Of a stretch of 16,551 nt of DNA, positions 1-8,491 are shown in pieces. The position numbers and the translations under genes are program-made. Every line of letters begins with the position of its first letter. The stretch's first letter is position 1. The stretch covers positions 1 through 16,551 of the forward strand of contig JAUWXV010000059.1 of assembly GCA_030616165.1 (NCBI GenBank), given 5' to 3'. The notes under the pieces were generated by a model. It did not search any database, was not told the DNA's origin, and saw only the letters and a list, made by a program, of their open reading frames with translations. This DNA is from a bacterium (GTDB taxonomy: Bacteria; SM23-31; JAUVVT01).

Positions 1-816
1 CATATACCAGTATTCTCCTCCAATATGAATTCTCTCTGTGTAATCACGTGGATGCACAGCATCAACTGCCAATACCAGAGACTGGCTTTCCTGAAGTGAC
101 GGCACAAAATCAAAAATATCCATACCAAAGCCAAGCGTAAATGTCAGCGGCAGTTCAAATGCCGTTTCCTGATATTTGAACTGTGGAGAAAAGTTTCTAA
201 TGCTCATTCCTACCCTGAAACTCCTGAATCCAGGGTAAAATATAGTCCCAAAGTCATAAGCAAGACCGGTAACTTTGTTTTTAACAGTTTCACCATCAGG
301 AAAAAGATTTTCTCCCAAGTGCTGGTTTGCATATTTGATGTGACCACCTAACGTGAACTTGTCAGTCATCTGTCTTGCATATGCTAAACCCACTGCATAG
401 GCACCAACATCCACATCTCCCGTTTCTATAAAGCCTTTCTCTGTATCTGCAACCCGGGTACCTATTATTTCACCATAATCGCTTGAGATAAAACTAATTC
501 CGACGTTGCCCCAGTTCCCAAAGTTTTGCACAAATGCGGCGGCGTTATACTTGATGTCAACTATCCATTCTGTCCTGCTAACAAAAATGTCAGAAGTTGA
601 GCGCATCGCGGCTATACCGGCAGGATTATAAAACATGGCACTGGCATCATTCCCAACCATCATAAATGCCCCACCCATAGCGGCAGGCCTGGCTCCGACA
701 TCGACCTTCAAGAACTGAAGACCAGTCTGAGCAGTCTTCTTTAAAACCGGATGAGCAGGCATTACAATGACCATACAGAGAAAAACAACAGCCAAAAATA
801 CAGTCAATTTCTTCAT
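1..816 (-). CDS. PorV/PorQ-family outer-membrane barrel protein, 3' end cut off by window
   Basis: The reading frame is open from an ATG at 816 to the window edge, giving 272 residues without a stop, so the C-terminus is missing. The N-terminus is a signal peptide (MKKLTVFLAVVFLCMVIVMP). Next comes the PorV/UPF0164 signature: FLKVDVGARPAAMGGAF, then NDASAMFYNPAGIAAM (about residues 35-72). The rest alternates aromatic/glycine-rich strands as in a FadL-like barrel (VGISFISSDYG, FTLGGHIKYANQHLG). PorV proteins sit in the outer membrane and in Bacteroidota act with the type IX secretion system; PorQ-like relatives in other FCB phyla often accompany TonB receptors. A strong ribosome site, AGGAGG (825-830), lies 8 nt before the start. 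It is the last gene of the minus-strand operon, 80 nt after the FN3 protein gene, with a GC-rich hairpin between. The family call is secure; a role in secretion versus uptake is inference. Confidence 0.85.
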   Translation of the reverse strand, partial: MKKLTVFLAVVFLCMVIVMPAHPVLKKTAQTGLQFLKVDVGARPAAMGGAFMMVGNDASAMFYNPAGIAAMRSTSDIFVSRTEWIVDIKYNAAAFVQNFGNWGNVGISFISSDYGEIIGTRVADTEKGFIETGDVDVGAYAVGLAYARQMTDKFTLGGHIKYANQHLGENLFPDGETVKNKVTGLAYDFGTIFYPGFRSFRVGMSIRNFSPQFKYQETAFELPLTFTLGFGMDIFDFVPSLQESQSLVLAVDAVHPRDYTERIHIGGEYWYM

Positions 817-836
817 TATATATACCTCCTTTTACT

Positions 837-873
837 CCCGACCCTGTCCCGCCTAAGGCGGGACAGGGTCGGG
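837..873. repeat. perfect GC-rich inverted repeat (17-bp arms, 3-nt loop)
   Basis: The left arm CCCGACCCTGTCCCGCC (837-853) and right arm GGCGGGACAGGGTCGGG (857-873) are exact reverse complements around TAA. It is far more GC-rich than the surroundings and lies in the 80-nt gap between two same-strand genes. In the direction of transcription it is followed by GAGTAAAAGGAGG, not a U-tract, so it is a poor intrinsic terminator. It looks like a REP-type intercistronic element that could stabilise or process the mRNA, or dampen expression of the PorV-like gene. Confidence 0.8.
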
Positions 874-896
874 AAAATTTTCTATTTTCAAAAATA

Positions 897-3050
897 TTAC
901 CTTACTATTACGAATTTTACGGCAGTACTCGCGCCGGTTGAAGTTCCGTCTGCATTATTTTCTTCAATGACTGCAATATAAATCCCACTTACAATAATTT
1001 GTCCTATTTCAGTGACTAAATGTTCCTCAAGCAAAACTCCCCATGGCTCATCACCAGAACCGTCGGTGTGTTCCAAAGTTTTTACTAAATCCCCACTTTC
1101 ACTATAAATCTTAATAGTGCAATATGCAGGTATATCCAAAAACATTATTTTATCCGGCTCACCAATATATTGCAGTTCTGCAGCATTAATATTGAACGGG
1201 TTAGGAACAACCCTAACAGAAGAAAGAGTTCCTGCTGGTCTGGTTAAGTATGCTGCTCTAGTTGTCATATTTAAAGATTCTCCGCTCTCGAGGCTCTCTT
1301 TTTTACCATTAGCATCGTGTTCATTTTGTATTCCATCATCAAATGCAGTCACATAGTAAAAATATGCTTTACCTCGCTCCGCTGTAGCATCATCGTAACT
1401 GTGAGTAAGATTATTTGCAGTACCATCTCCACACTCAAATATGGGTTCCCACTTACCAACAACGACGTCATCTTCTGCATCATAATAAGGCGAACCAACA
1501 GCCCTATAAACCCTATAGCCAGAAAAATCAGATGCAGATTCTGACTCATTACCCCACGTTATCTCTATCCTATCAGGCCTTGAGTTTACCTCGACTGATG
1601 GGGGAGATGGTGCAATTGGCACTTCGTAATCGTTTCGAACGTTCCATTGAGCAGCCCACGTATTTATAAAAAGTGAATCCTTGCCTGTAAATATCCAACG
1701 ATCTTTAGCCTGATCGTTAGCAGTAGGAGCAAGTTCCGGATATCTTCCAAATGCAGGATAATACTCGGCCAAGTCATCTGCTCCATCCCATGTGCATGTT
1801 CCATCTTGCCATGCCCTACCGATTTCCCAGCCTTTTTCAGGTGAAATAGTTCCCATTACATCTGCCCAAACTATTCTAATAGACTCTCCAGGTGCTAAAG
1901 TGTAAGGTCCAGAAGCAACATCATGACTGCCCCTTTGCCAAGGGTTCTCCCTTGTAGTTTTCATATCCAGCATATCCATGCTTAATGAATGGTGCGTATT
2001 CGGATATGCACCCTCCATATATGGTTGTCCATTGTAGGGAAGAAAACCAAACTGCATTGTCTGATATATGAGTGCTATATCAGATAGACTGGCTGTAGCG
2101 CCATGTGTTCTCAACCAGCTACAGTTAACATTCTCTTCACCAGTCATCTGTGGTTGAGTTATGTCGTCTGTTTTATCGGTGGGAGATGTGTCAACATGAA
2201 GATGTGCCTCACCCCTCCAATATGCAGACCTGGGAAACCCACTCGATCTCATCTCACCAAGGTTGTCGGTATCCTTACCTCGATCTCTATGAGGATACAC
2301 ATATACTAACCTCAAGCTATCCCCAGGAATTGCCCCATACTCATGACGCCAGTTCCATTGTTGATAACCATGACCGGTCCTTATATTTCTTAGAAAGTAA
2401 AAACCTTCTATGGTCTGATCTGGAAGCTCGATCTCGTCATCCAAATCTACATTTCCTGTGTTTGTTATTGTAAATTCCCTTATATCATAATCATCATGAT
2501 TTATTTGGCTCCAACTCCATGCTCTTTGATGAATAGTAAGTCCCATAGAAATATTAAACCACGACTCTACCATAACATCTGCTGTATTACCCAAGATGTA
2601 ATCTGGATTTACTTCATCGCTTTCGTCCCATGGAAATGGGGCATCTAGCCTAAAGCCATCAACAGTAATAGCAGGAGGTTGATATCGCATATACTTGCGA
2701 ATGTATATTCCCTCACTATCTGGTACAGGCATTATCTCAATTTCTTCATTTATTCCAATCATACCCATAGCGCAAAACTTTATGGCATGATAAGTATTAT
2801 TTTCATCATACCAGTCTCTGCAAGCGAAATGTGTTGCTCCAGTATCCCATACCCCGCGTCTCTCATTATCATAATAATAAAATGCCATATCATCCTCACC
2901 TGAAGCTTGTCCTTGATCGCCAGAATCAACAACCCTCGCCCTATATCTCCCTACTCTCATCCACTTAAACACATTAGCATATGTAGAGTGATAAATAAAT
3001 AGGGAAAACAAAAGACACAAGGGTACTACTAAATAATAAATCTTCTTCAT
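897..3050 (-). CDS. secreted protein with fibronectin type III and C-terminal FlgD/sorting-like domain
   Basis: 717 residues from the ATG at 3050. The frame extends upstream to 3137, but that extension (MLSYWFFPFK...) lacks a signal peptide. The 3050 start gives a clean one (MKKIYYLVVPLCLLFSLFIYHSTYA) and has AAGGAGA 5 nt upstream. The first ~480 residues are rich in W, Y and D and unassigned. About 481-595 resembles a fibronectin type III domain (IEITWGNESES, SGYRVYRAV, AYFYYVTAFDDG). From about residue 612 there is a typical FCB tail, VRVVPNPFNI ... YCTIKIYSESGDLVKTL, ending in VKFVIVR, like the FlgD-like/type IX sorting-type domains. It is probably exported to the cell surface. It lies between the TonB receptor and the PorV-like gene, an order suggesting a surface partner of the receptor. 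The substrate is unknown. Confidence 0.8.
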   Translation of the reverse strand: MKKIYYLVVPLCLLFSLFIYHSTYANVFKWMRVGRYRARVVDSGDQGQASGEDDMAFYYYDNERRGVWDTGATHFACRDWYDENNTYHAIKFCAMGMIGINEEIEIMPVPDSEGIYIRKYMRYQPPAITVDGFRLDAPFPWDESDEVNPDYILGNTADVMVESWFNISMGLTIHQRAWSWSQINHDDYDIREFTITNTGNVDLDDEIELPDQTIEGFYFLRNIRTGHGYQQWNWRHEYGAIPGDSLRLVYVYPHRDRGKDTDNLGEMRSSGFPRSAYWRGEAHLHVDTSPTDKTDDITQPQMTGEENVNCSWLRTHGATASLSDIALIYQTMQFGFLPYNGQPYMEGAYPNTHHSLSMDMLDMKTTRENPWQRGSHDVASGPYTLAPGESIRIVWADVMGTISPEKGWEIGRAWQDGTCTWDGADDLAEYYPAFGRYPELAPTANDQAKDRWIFTGKDSLFINTWAAQWNVRNDYEVPIAPSPPSVEVNSRPDRIEITWGNESESASDFSGYRVYRAVGSPYYDAEDDVVVGKWEPIFECGDGTANNLTHSYDDATAERGKAYFYYVTAFDDGIQNEHDANGKKESLESGESLNMTTRAAYLTRPAGTLSSVRVVPNPFNINAAELQYIGEPDKIMFLDIPAYCTIKIYSESGDLVKTLEHTDGSGDEPWGVLLEEHLVTEIGQIIVSGIYIAVIEENNADGTSTGASTAVKFVIVR

Positions 3051-3184
3051 ATTATTCTCCTTTCTTTCAAATTTAGATGTGTAGCCTAAAAAAGTAATTC
3101 TGAAAATCTTGAATGGAAAAAACCAATAACTCAACATGACTAATTTTGAGAAACCAGCATTTTCAGGCTAAACCTCATTTTCTT

Positions 3185-6100
3185 TTAAAAAATAAATCTT
3201 AATCCGAAAAATATAGCTCTTTGGTTAAAAAATGTAAGGAATTCACGATTTGGCATATTTATATAAGGTTTATCATCGCTTTTAATATCTCCCACTTTAT
3301 CGTCTCCAGCTGTATAGGCACCATATTCTTCACCCGCGTACATGGGCAGGTGTAATGACTCCAAATACATTTCCTCATCGTAATCATCCGCAAAACCATC
3401 TTCATCCATGTATTGTGTATTAAATAGATTTTTGACATCTACAAAGAGCTCAAGGTTATATTTCCCGAACCTTGCTCGTTTGCCTAATCTTGCATCAATA
3501 CTATAATTAGCCTTCCATTGCAAATTATCTCTTAATGTCTTAGTGTCCAATGGATCCCATGTCATATACCTTCCTGCTTTCCAATGAAAAAGAGTGCTGA
3601 GGCGAATATCGCCAAGAGGCTTTATTCCACCTAAGGTTGGTCCCCAATCGTTAGGAGTCCTGACATTAACATTAGCACGAGCTACAGGCCGAGCAAGGGG
3701 TCTCTCCTGATATGGATTCTGCAATCCATATATTCTCTGCATTCTTTCATCCTGAAAGTATTCTTCTCTGCCAACAAATCCAGATGTAGTTACCATATAA
3801 TTATAATTAAGCCATCCAGTAATCCATCGTCCAAAACGCTTATCAATTCTCAGCTCAAATCCTCTTATATCAGCATAGTGGTTGTTCTCATAAGTATAAT
3901 AGTCCACACTTCCATCATAATTTGTATAACTTACACGGCCTGTTTGATCTGATACATCCTTATAATAACCAGCTAAATGAACCAGAAACAGGTCTCGGAC
4001 ATTATATTCCACTCCCAACTCATAAGATACCGTTTTTGGCAAATTTGCAGATGGATTACCTAATTCTTGAACACCTGACCCCCCATACCCAGACCTAATC
4101 ATGTACATATCACTGGATGAGGGCATCGAATAAAAGTGACCATAATTGAAGTACAGTTTGGCATTTTCAGAGATTGGATGAGATACTCCTATACGCGGGC
4201 TAATTTTCAGGTGACCTTTTGCAAGTTCTTTTGGTGTAACTTCAGCGAAATTGCCTCTATATTTAAATGAAAAATATTCAGAATATCTATCCACAGTAAA
4301 CCAGTCACAATTGGGATCATTGTAATCTAATCTCACTCCAAAATTAGCAATCATTCCCTCAAACTCAAGTTTATCCTGTAAATAAGCCCCAACACGGTAC
4401 GGAAAATGCTTCCACTTAACCTCCCTAAATCGCCCAAAAGCCGGAATAGTTTCTTGATAGTGTGTATTAAGATCGTCATAATTAAACATGAAGCCGGTCT
4501 TTATCTGGTTATACCTGTCGATTTGGCTGGTCAGATCAAATTTAACATTTAGTGTGTTCGTCTCCGACCAATTCCGAGGCGCAGAGCCCTCGACCCCAAA
4601 CACTCTTCCATCTACCTCTCTAACCCACAGTTCCTCGTAGTATCCATACGGTATCTCATCAACTGGTGTATTGCCAAAATATCTAACAGTAGCTGTATCA
4701 CGATTCCTATCAGGACCATTGTTAAAATTCTTGATGTGAATATGAGAGATTCTAACATTATAAAATGTACTCGGATTTAAGACATGATCAAAAGATATAC
4801 CCTCCATAGACCTAAAGACATCATATGGATTACGAGCACTAACCCAATATTGGGTGGTGTCTCTAAAGCGCCTTAAATTATCATCCCCGCTTTTTAAATA
4901 GTAACCCAGTCCAGAACCTGTAGCGCCCCTCGAAGCAGAATTAATCTCTCCATACAATACCTCGGCCGTTAATTTCATAGATGAAGATAGACGAGAAGTC
5001 AACTTTAAATTAGTAGTTCTTTCCTTATAGTAATCTCTTACCGTAGGCAAGCCAAACGCTTCCCAATTAGTTCTGTGAGAAACAAAAAAGCTCAGGTTTC
5101 CTAAATATTTACCAATCAAAGGCACCGGGCCACCAAAACTTGCATCCCCATTCCAATCTGGCTTATTACCATACTCTCTTTCTTTCTGGCCAAGTGCTCC
5201 ACTCCCTTCAATAGCACGCTGATATATAAATAAATCCCTACACTCTTCTGGAGTCCGATCGTTCACTGGGTCATCGTCTGTTAAAAGACTTTCAGAGAGC
5301 TTGTTCCACCCTTCAAATGTAACATATTGTCCTTGTGTTTCCTCGTCCCATGTTCCGTTCTTAGTACCAACCCACATAACAGCAGGATCAAGATAGGGAC
5401 GCAAACACCAATTATTATGGTTAAACACGGATACACCTGAGTGTTTTAAGTGAGGTGGGCTATACCTGAAATCAATCGAACCATGATATACACTAGGAGA
5501 ACCTTCTTTAGTAATGACATTAATTAGTCCGGAACGAACGTTACCATATTCAGCATTAAAGCCTCCCTTGATAATGTTAAGTTCCTTCACAGCACTGAGA
5601 TTAACCATCATCATAGGTCTATTTGATTGGTTATCTACAACCATCAATCCATCCATCATAAACGCAGTCTGTTCTAATCCGCCACCTCGAATATAATCAC
5701 CTTCAATTCCAGCCTGTAAATGAATATACTGCGCAATATCAGTAACCATCGGAACTTCCAATATCTGCTCAGCGTCGGCAACAATATGGCTTGCCGAAAT
5801 ATCCATTGGAACTATCTCCCTCTCAGCAGTCACTGTTATCTCCTCTCCTGCTATGGCAGTAACTCTCAGGTCAAAATCAACTGGAGTAGTATGGTCCACA
5901 TTGATAATAACCCCGGTTTTGGTCTCAACCGCATATCCCACCATAGATGCTTCTAATGAATAAGTCCCGGGAGGAATGTTTATTATAAAGTAATGACCCT
6001 CATTATCCGTTGCTCCTCCTAAGGTAGTCCCTTCAATAACAACATTTACAGCGGGCATTGGTTCACCTGTGGCAGCATCTGTAATAACTCCTGCGATTTT

Positions 6101-6187
6101 TCCTGTAATGCCGGCTAATGTTGTTCCTTGATAAACAAAGAGTGCTACACAAACCAACATTAAACTGAAAAGTAACTTTTTTTTCAT
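3185..6187 (-). CDS. TonB-dependent outer-membrane receptor with carboxypeptidase-regulatory-like domain
   Basis: 1000 residues. A signal peptide (MKKKLLFSLMLVCVALFVYQ, cleavage near TTLA-G) is followed by a carboxypeptidase-regulatory-like beta domain at about 28-108 (GKIAGVITDAATGEPMPAVN ... IPPGTYSLEASMVGY). A TonB-box-like stretch EEITVTA (115-121) comes next. The plug, about 125-228, contains YIRGGG, MMDGLMVVD and FNAEYGNVRSGLINVITKEG. A 22-strand-type barrel fills the remainder and ends in a terminal phenylalanine (FFGLRFIF), the usual barrel-insertion signal. Receptors of this type import large ligands across the outer membrane using TonB energy. AAGGAGG (6193-6199) lies 5 nt before the ATG. 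It is the first gene of the operon; the FN3 protein starts 134 nt downstream. The family is secure, the ligand unknown. Its leader contains a terminator-like hairpin (separate entry). Confidence 0.93.
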   Translation of the reverse strand: MKKKLLFSLMLVCVALFVYQGTTLAGITGKIAGVITDAATGEPMPAVNVVIEGTTLGGATDNEGHYFIINIPPGTYSLEASMVGYAVETKTGVIINVDHTTPVDFDLRVTAIAGEEITVTAEREIVPMDISASHIVADAEQILEVPMVTDIAQYIHLQAGIEGDYIRGGGLEQTAFMMDGLMVVDNQSNRPMMMVNLSAVKELNIIKGGFNAEYGNVRSGLINVITKEGSPSVYHGSIDFRYSPPHLKHSGVSVFNHNNWCLRPYLDPAVMWVGTKNGTWDEETQGQYVTFEGWNKLSESLLTDDDPVNDRTPEECRDLFIYQRAIEGSGALGQKEREYGNKPDWNGDASFGGPVPLIGKYLGNLSFFVSHRTNWEAFGLPTVRDYYKERTTNLKLTSRLSSSMKLTAEVLYGEINSASRGATGSGLGYYLKSGDDNLRRFRDTTQYWVSARNPYDVFRSMEGISFDHVLNPSTFYNVRISHIHIKNFNNGPDRNRDTATVRYFGNTPVDEIPYGYYEELWVREVDGRVFGVEGSAPRNWSETNTLNVKFDLTSQIDRYNQIKTGFMFNYDDLNTHYQETIPAFGRFREVKWKHFPYRVGAYLQDKLEFEGMIANFGVRLDYNDPNCDWFTVDRYSEYFSFKYRGNFAEVTPKELAKGHLKISPRIGVSHPISENAKLYFNYGHFYSMPSSSDMYMIRSGYGGSGVQELGNPSANLPKTVSYELGVEYNVRDLFLVHLAGYYKDVSDQTGRVSYTNYDGSVDYYTYENNHYADIRGFELRIDKRFGRWITGWLNYNYMVTTSGFVGREEYFQDERMQRIYGLQNPYQERPLARPVARANVNVRTPNDWGPTLGGIKPLGDIRLSTLFHWKAGRYMTWDPLDTKTLRDNLQWKANYSIDARLGKRARFGKYNLELFVDVKNLFNTQYMDEDGFADDYDEEMYLESLHLPMYAGEEYGAYTAGDDKVGDIKSDDKPYINMPNREFLTFFNQRAIFFGLRFIF

Positions 6188-6261
6188 CTTTACCTCCTTC
6201 TCTTAAGACAATTTAATCTACTGTAAATTTATGCACCAAAAAACAATTAATGTTAACTATC

Positions 6262-6281
6262 ACCTCCTTTCTAAGATTATA
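6262..6281 (-). promoter_or_regulatory. candidate proximal -10 box and second Shine-Dalgarno in the receptor leader
   Basis: On the minus strand TATAAT (6276-6281) is followed by AAAGGAGGTGA, a near-perfect anti-16S match, about 75 nt before the receptor start. No ORF of useful length follows that Shine-Dalgarno; TTG- or ATT-initiated frames stop within about ten codons. The -10 lacks a good -35. It may be a proximal promoter, a standby ribosome site, or the remnant of a lost leader peptide. Confidence 0.3.
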
Positions 6282-6365
6282 TTTAAATTTAAATAACAAA
6301 GAAAACCAAATTAGATGATGAACAATATAAGATAATATGAAATAAGTAATTAGGGAAAAAATTAC

Positions 6366-6406
6366 AAAAGGCAGTATAGATGCCTATACTACTCATACTG
6401 CCTTTT
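6366..6406 (-). terminator. terminator-like hairpin in the leader of the TonB receptor operon (possible attenuator)
   Basis: AAAAGGCAGTAT (6366-6377) pairs with ATACTGCCTTTT (6395-6406), a 12-bp stem flanked by T-runs on both strands, so it could terminate in either direction. In the minus direction it is followed by TTTTGTAATTTTTT. A second overlapping stem is possible: AGTATAG (6373-6379) with CTATACT (6384-6390). No plus-strand gene ends nearby. A good minus-strand promoter lies about 35 bases upstream, so the simplest reading is premature termination in the receptor leader. The alternative is an insulator upstream of a proximal promoter. Confidence 0.6.
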
Positions 6407-6441
6407 TTATTTCAAAACAAAAATTATTATTAAAATACTTT

Positions 6442-6469
6442 ATTATAAAAAATATACCATCAATATCAA
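6442..6469 (-). promoter_or_regulatory. sigma70-type promoter for the TonB receptor operon
   Basis: Reading the minus strand: TTGATA (6464-6469), a 16-bp spacer, then TATAAT (6442-6447). That is five of six and six of six matches to the housekeeping consensus. Transcription would begin near 6435 and give a leader of about 250 nt containing the terminator-like hairpin. AT-rich DNA produces chance matches, and FCB phyla may prefer other promoter forms, so the call is tentative. Confidence 0.45.
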
Positions 6470-7395
6470 ATTAAATGTTTATAATTATTTAACGGGTTTC
6501 AAAAACTTATAAAAAAAAAGATATTTTCTGAGTTAAGGAATAGGATTAAAATAATAGAATTGGAACTTTCAAATCAGTTATTGATCAGTAAAAATACATT
6601 CAATATTATAAGAGATTTCAAACTTCGATGAATTTCAAGCTCTCTCATTGAAAATATCATATAACATAGAAAGGTACTAATAATATAAAATAATCAATCA
6701 TAAATAAATTTTAAATGTAGAAAAAATTAATCTATAATTCTACCTCCCTTAAATTATTGTTACATAAATTGTTTATTAGTATATATTTACAAATTCTAAA
6801 ATATAAATAATTATAGAAATTATACTGATTATGAAATAGTATAATAAATTTTTTATAGTTTGTCAAGGTTTTTTTTAAATATTTTAATCTTTACCTAATG
6901 GAATGATAATTATCATCACTAAATGCTGTCCATATGAAAGGGAAATAACCGGACTTGAAGAATCAACCTTTAAGTTGCTAAACATCATTTTAGGCTTAAC
7001 AGAGGAGGCTAAGAATCAATTTTTTATTTTTAGTCTAAGTTTTACCTTAGATTTAAATTGCAGCTGCAGTTTTATCATCTTCAGTTTCACATTTTCTGCC
7101 AAAAATAACTTTCTTTTACAATAAATTATATACATTCTTAAATAATTTTTGAAAAAATTTTTATAATTTTAATATATTAAATTAAAAAAAATCATATATG
7201 CAAATTTAAAAAGTTAATTTTGTTTATTTTAACCTGAAAACCTGATACACTAATTAAAAGCTCAAGCAGGCATTAATGTGGAAATATGTTATTTCACTTA
7301 TTCCAGTTTTATACTTATCATCTACCCAATTTAAAGGGTAATTCCGCGAAGTGATAAAAACAAATAAAAACCGATAAATTTAAATATTTTATTGA

Positions 7396-7415
7396 TTACC
7401 ATTATAGAATGGTAA
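7396..7415. repeat. 8-bp inverted repeat spanning a small-ORF start codon
   Basis: TTACCATT (7396-7403), loop ATAG, AATGGTAA (7408-7415). The ATG of the small ORF at 7409 lies inside the right arm, so the hairpin would hide the start codon in RNA, or the site could be an operator. Confidence 0.4.
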
Positions 7416-7639
7416 AATTAGAAAAGTCTAAAAATAGAGATGAAATTAAATATCTGAAAAAGATATTAGAGAAAGTAAGAGAAATTAATTCAAAGGCTGA
7501 CCATCTTATAACAGTATTTAGAGAATGGTATTATACACCTTTTAACTGCCCATATGCTGGTTTCAAGTATAGGAACGGTTCACGTAACAGCGTCAACAAC
7601 AATAATAACAATAATTATAACAAAAATAATAGAAATTGA
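7409..7639 (+). CDS. hypothetical small protein, lysine-rich helix with Asn-rich tail
   Basis: 76 residues. About 1-40 is a charged heptad-like helix (EIKYLKKILEKVREINSKA), then an aromatic segment (REWYYTPFNCPYAGFKY), then a low-complexity asparagine tail encoded by AAC/AAT runs. There is no recognisable family. No Shine-Dalgarno precedes the ATG and a hairpin covers it. The charged, patterned helix is better than expected for random AT-rich sequence, but this could still be noncoding. Confidence 0.3.
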   Translation: MVKLEKSKNRDEIKYLKKILEKVREINSKADHLITVFREWYYTPFNCPYAGFKYRNGSRNSVNNNNNNNYNKNNRN

Positions 7640-7854
7640 ATTTCATATATATTTTGGTAGTTCGTAAGTTTATGGTAAATGCCTTTAATTTATGATTATA
7701 AAGACTTTATTATGTTTATGCGTCTAACCACCTAAATATCATTTTCATTTAAATATTGATGATTTGCAAAACATTCTTGTACTTTTAATAGAAAAACCAA
7801 AAACTTAATATATTAAATATTCTTACTCATTAATTGATATAAAGGTGATTTAAA

Positions 7855-8064
7855 TTGAGTTTTACATACGATAGATTAGTAAATTGGCCTTCAGACACAA
7901 ACCATTTTGCAATTTCAAATAATATGTATAATTATTATCTACTTAAAGAAAAATTTAAGGGATTAGAGCAGCAGATCGACAGATTAGAACAAATTATATC
8001 ATCAAATTCTTTCCCCATTATTATATACACAATAAAAATTTGGATTTCCAGCTTTATATGTTAA
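7855..8064 (+). CDS. hypothetical small coiled-coil protein, TTG start
   Basis: 69 residues from a TTG with a good ribosome site, AAAGGTGAT, just upstream; this is the best argument that it is real. Residues ~28-50 form a coiled-coil-like helix (LLKEKFKGLEQQIDRLEQII). The tail is hydrophobic (FPIIIYTIKIWISSFIC). The tail may be an artefact: a second frame, open from 7959, continues with helical sequence to 8225, so a frameshift may have split one ~120-residue protein. No family recognised. Confidence 0.35.
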   Translation: MSFTYDRLVNWPSDTNHFAISNNMYNYYLLKEKFKGLEQQIDRLEQIISSNSFPIIIYTIKIWISSFIC

Positions 8065-8225
8065 AGGATACTCTGGAGTTTATTAGATCAATTGTGAAGA
8101 AATATTCTAAGGGATTTTTAATTGAAACGAATTTTACATTTCGTCTTACAAATTGTGAAAAAAGAGTAAATACGATTTTCTCAAAAGTTCAACAATCATC
8201 AAATGGTAATCCCATTAGAGAATAA
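8040..8225 (+). CDS. possible downstream half of a frameshifted small helical protein
   Basis: A TTG at 8040 opens 61 codons (LKDTLEFIRSIVKKYSKGFL ... CEKRVNTIFSKVQQ), helical and charged. It has no ribosome site of its own and overlaps the ORF at 7855-8064 by 25 nt in another frame. It reads best as the continuation of that ORF after a frameshift, either a real mutation, programmed, or a base-calling error. Function unknown. Confidence 0.25.
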   Translation: MDFQLYMLKDTLEFIRSIVKKYSKGFLIETNFTFRLTNCEKRVNTIFSKVQQSSNGNPIRE

Positions 8226-8296
8226 AAAAAACCATTGAACATGATATTTTTGCAACTAATTAATTTAATATCTATATTATAACCGATAATCTTATT

Positions 8297-8319
8297 CAGT
8301 TCAGTAAACTGTTAGTGAA
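8297..8319. repeat. outlying copy of the CAGTTCAGT...GTTAGTGAA motif
   Basis: This 23-nt segment matches 9803-9825 at 21 of 23 positions (differences at 8306 and 8309). It contains CAGTT-cagta-AACTG and a GTTAGTGAA half. It lies ~170 nt upstream of the amidohydrolase start and belongs to the TTCA-N-TGAA family clustered near the winged-helix gene. Confidence 0.55.
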
Positions 8320-8491
8320 TAATTTTTAAAGTATATTAAAAAATATTTTTTTAAACTTGATATTTATTTTTCTTTTTACTATCATCTTTTTGAAAATGAA
8401 TTAATAATTATAAAATCTTTTGTTTTATAATCAATTTATTACAAAAAGGATTACTAAATGGTTAATTTTTTAGTAATATTAGGAGCAAAAA

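Larger units (their letters stand above)
6470..8491. other. long AT-rich stretch with no secure gene
   Basis: About 2 kb of very AT-rich DNA separates the receptor operon from the amidohydrolase. I see no tRNA, rRNA, transposase or CRISPR pattern. It holds a 14-bp palindrome ATGATAATTATCAT (6903-6916), a hairpin at 7396-7415, three weak small ORFs (7409-7639, 7855-8064, 8040-8225) and one copy of the CAGTTCAGT-type motif at 8297-8319. Confidence 0.5.

Noticed and set aside
3051-3137. N-terminal extension of the FN3 protein to an ATG at 3137
   Set aside because: The extension would bury the signal peptide and ribosome site; the start at 3050 has both in the right places.
6903-6916. Fur-box-like palindrome ATGATAATTATCAT
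   Set aside because: It is shorter than a 15-19-bp Fur box and perfect AT palindromes of this size are expected by chance here; not placed at a promoter I can define.
6903-7124. 73-codon plus-strand ORF in the AT-rich gap
   Set aside because: No ribosome site, low-complexity hydrophobic/aromatic second half, no family resemblance; it looks like chance openness of AT-rich DNA.
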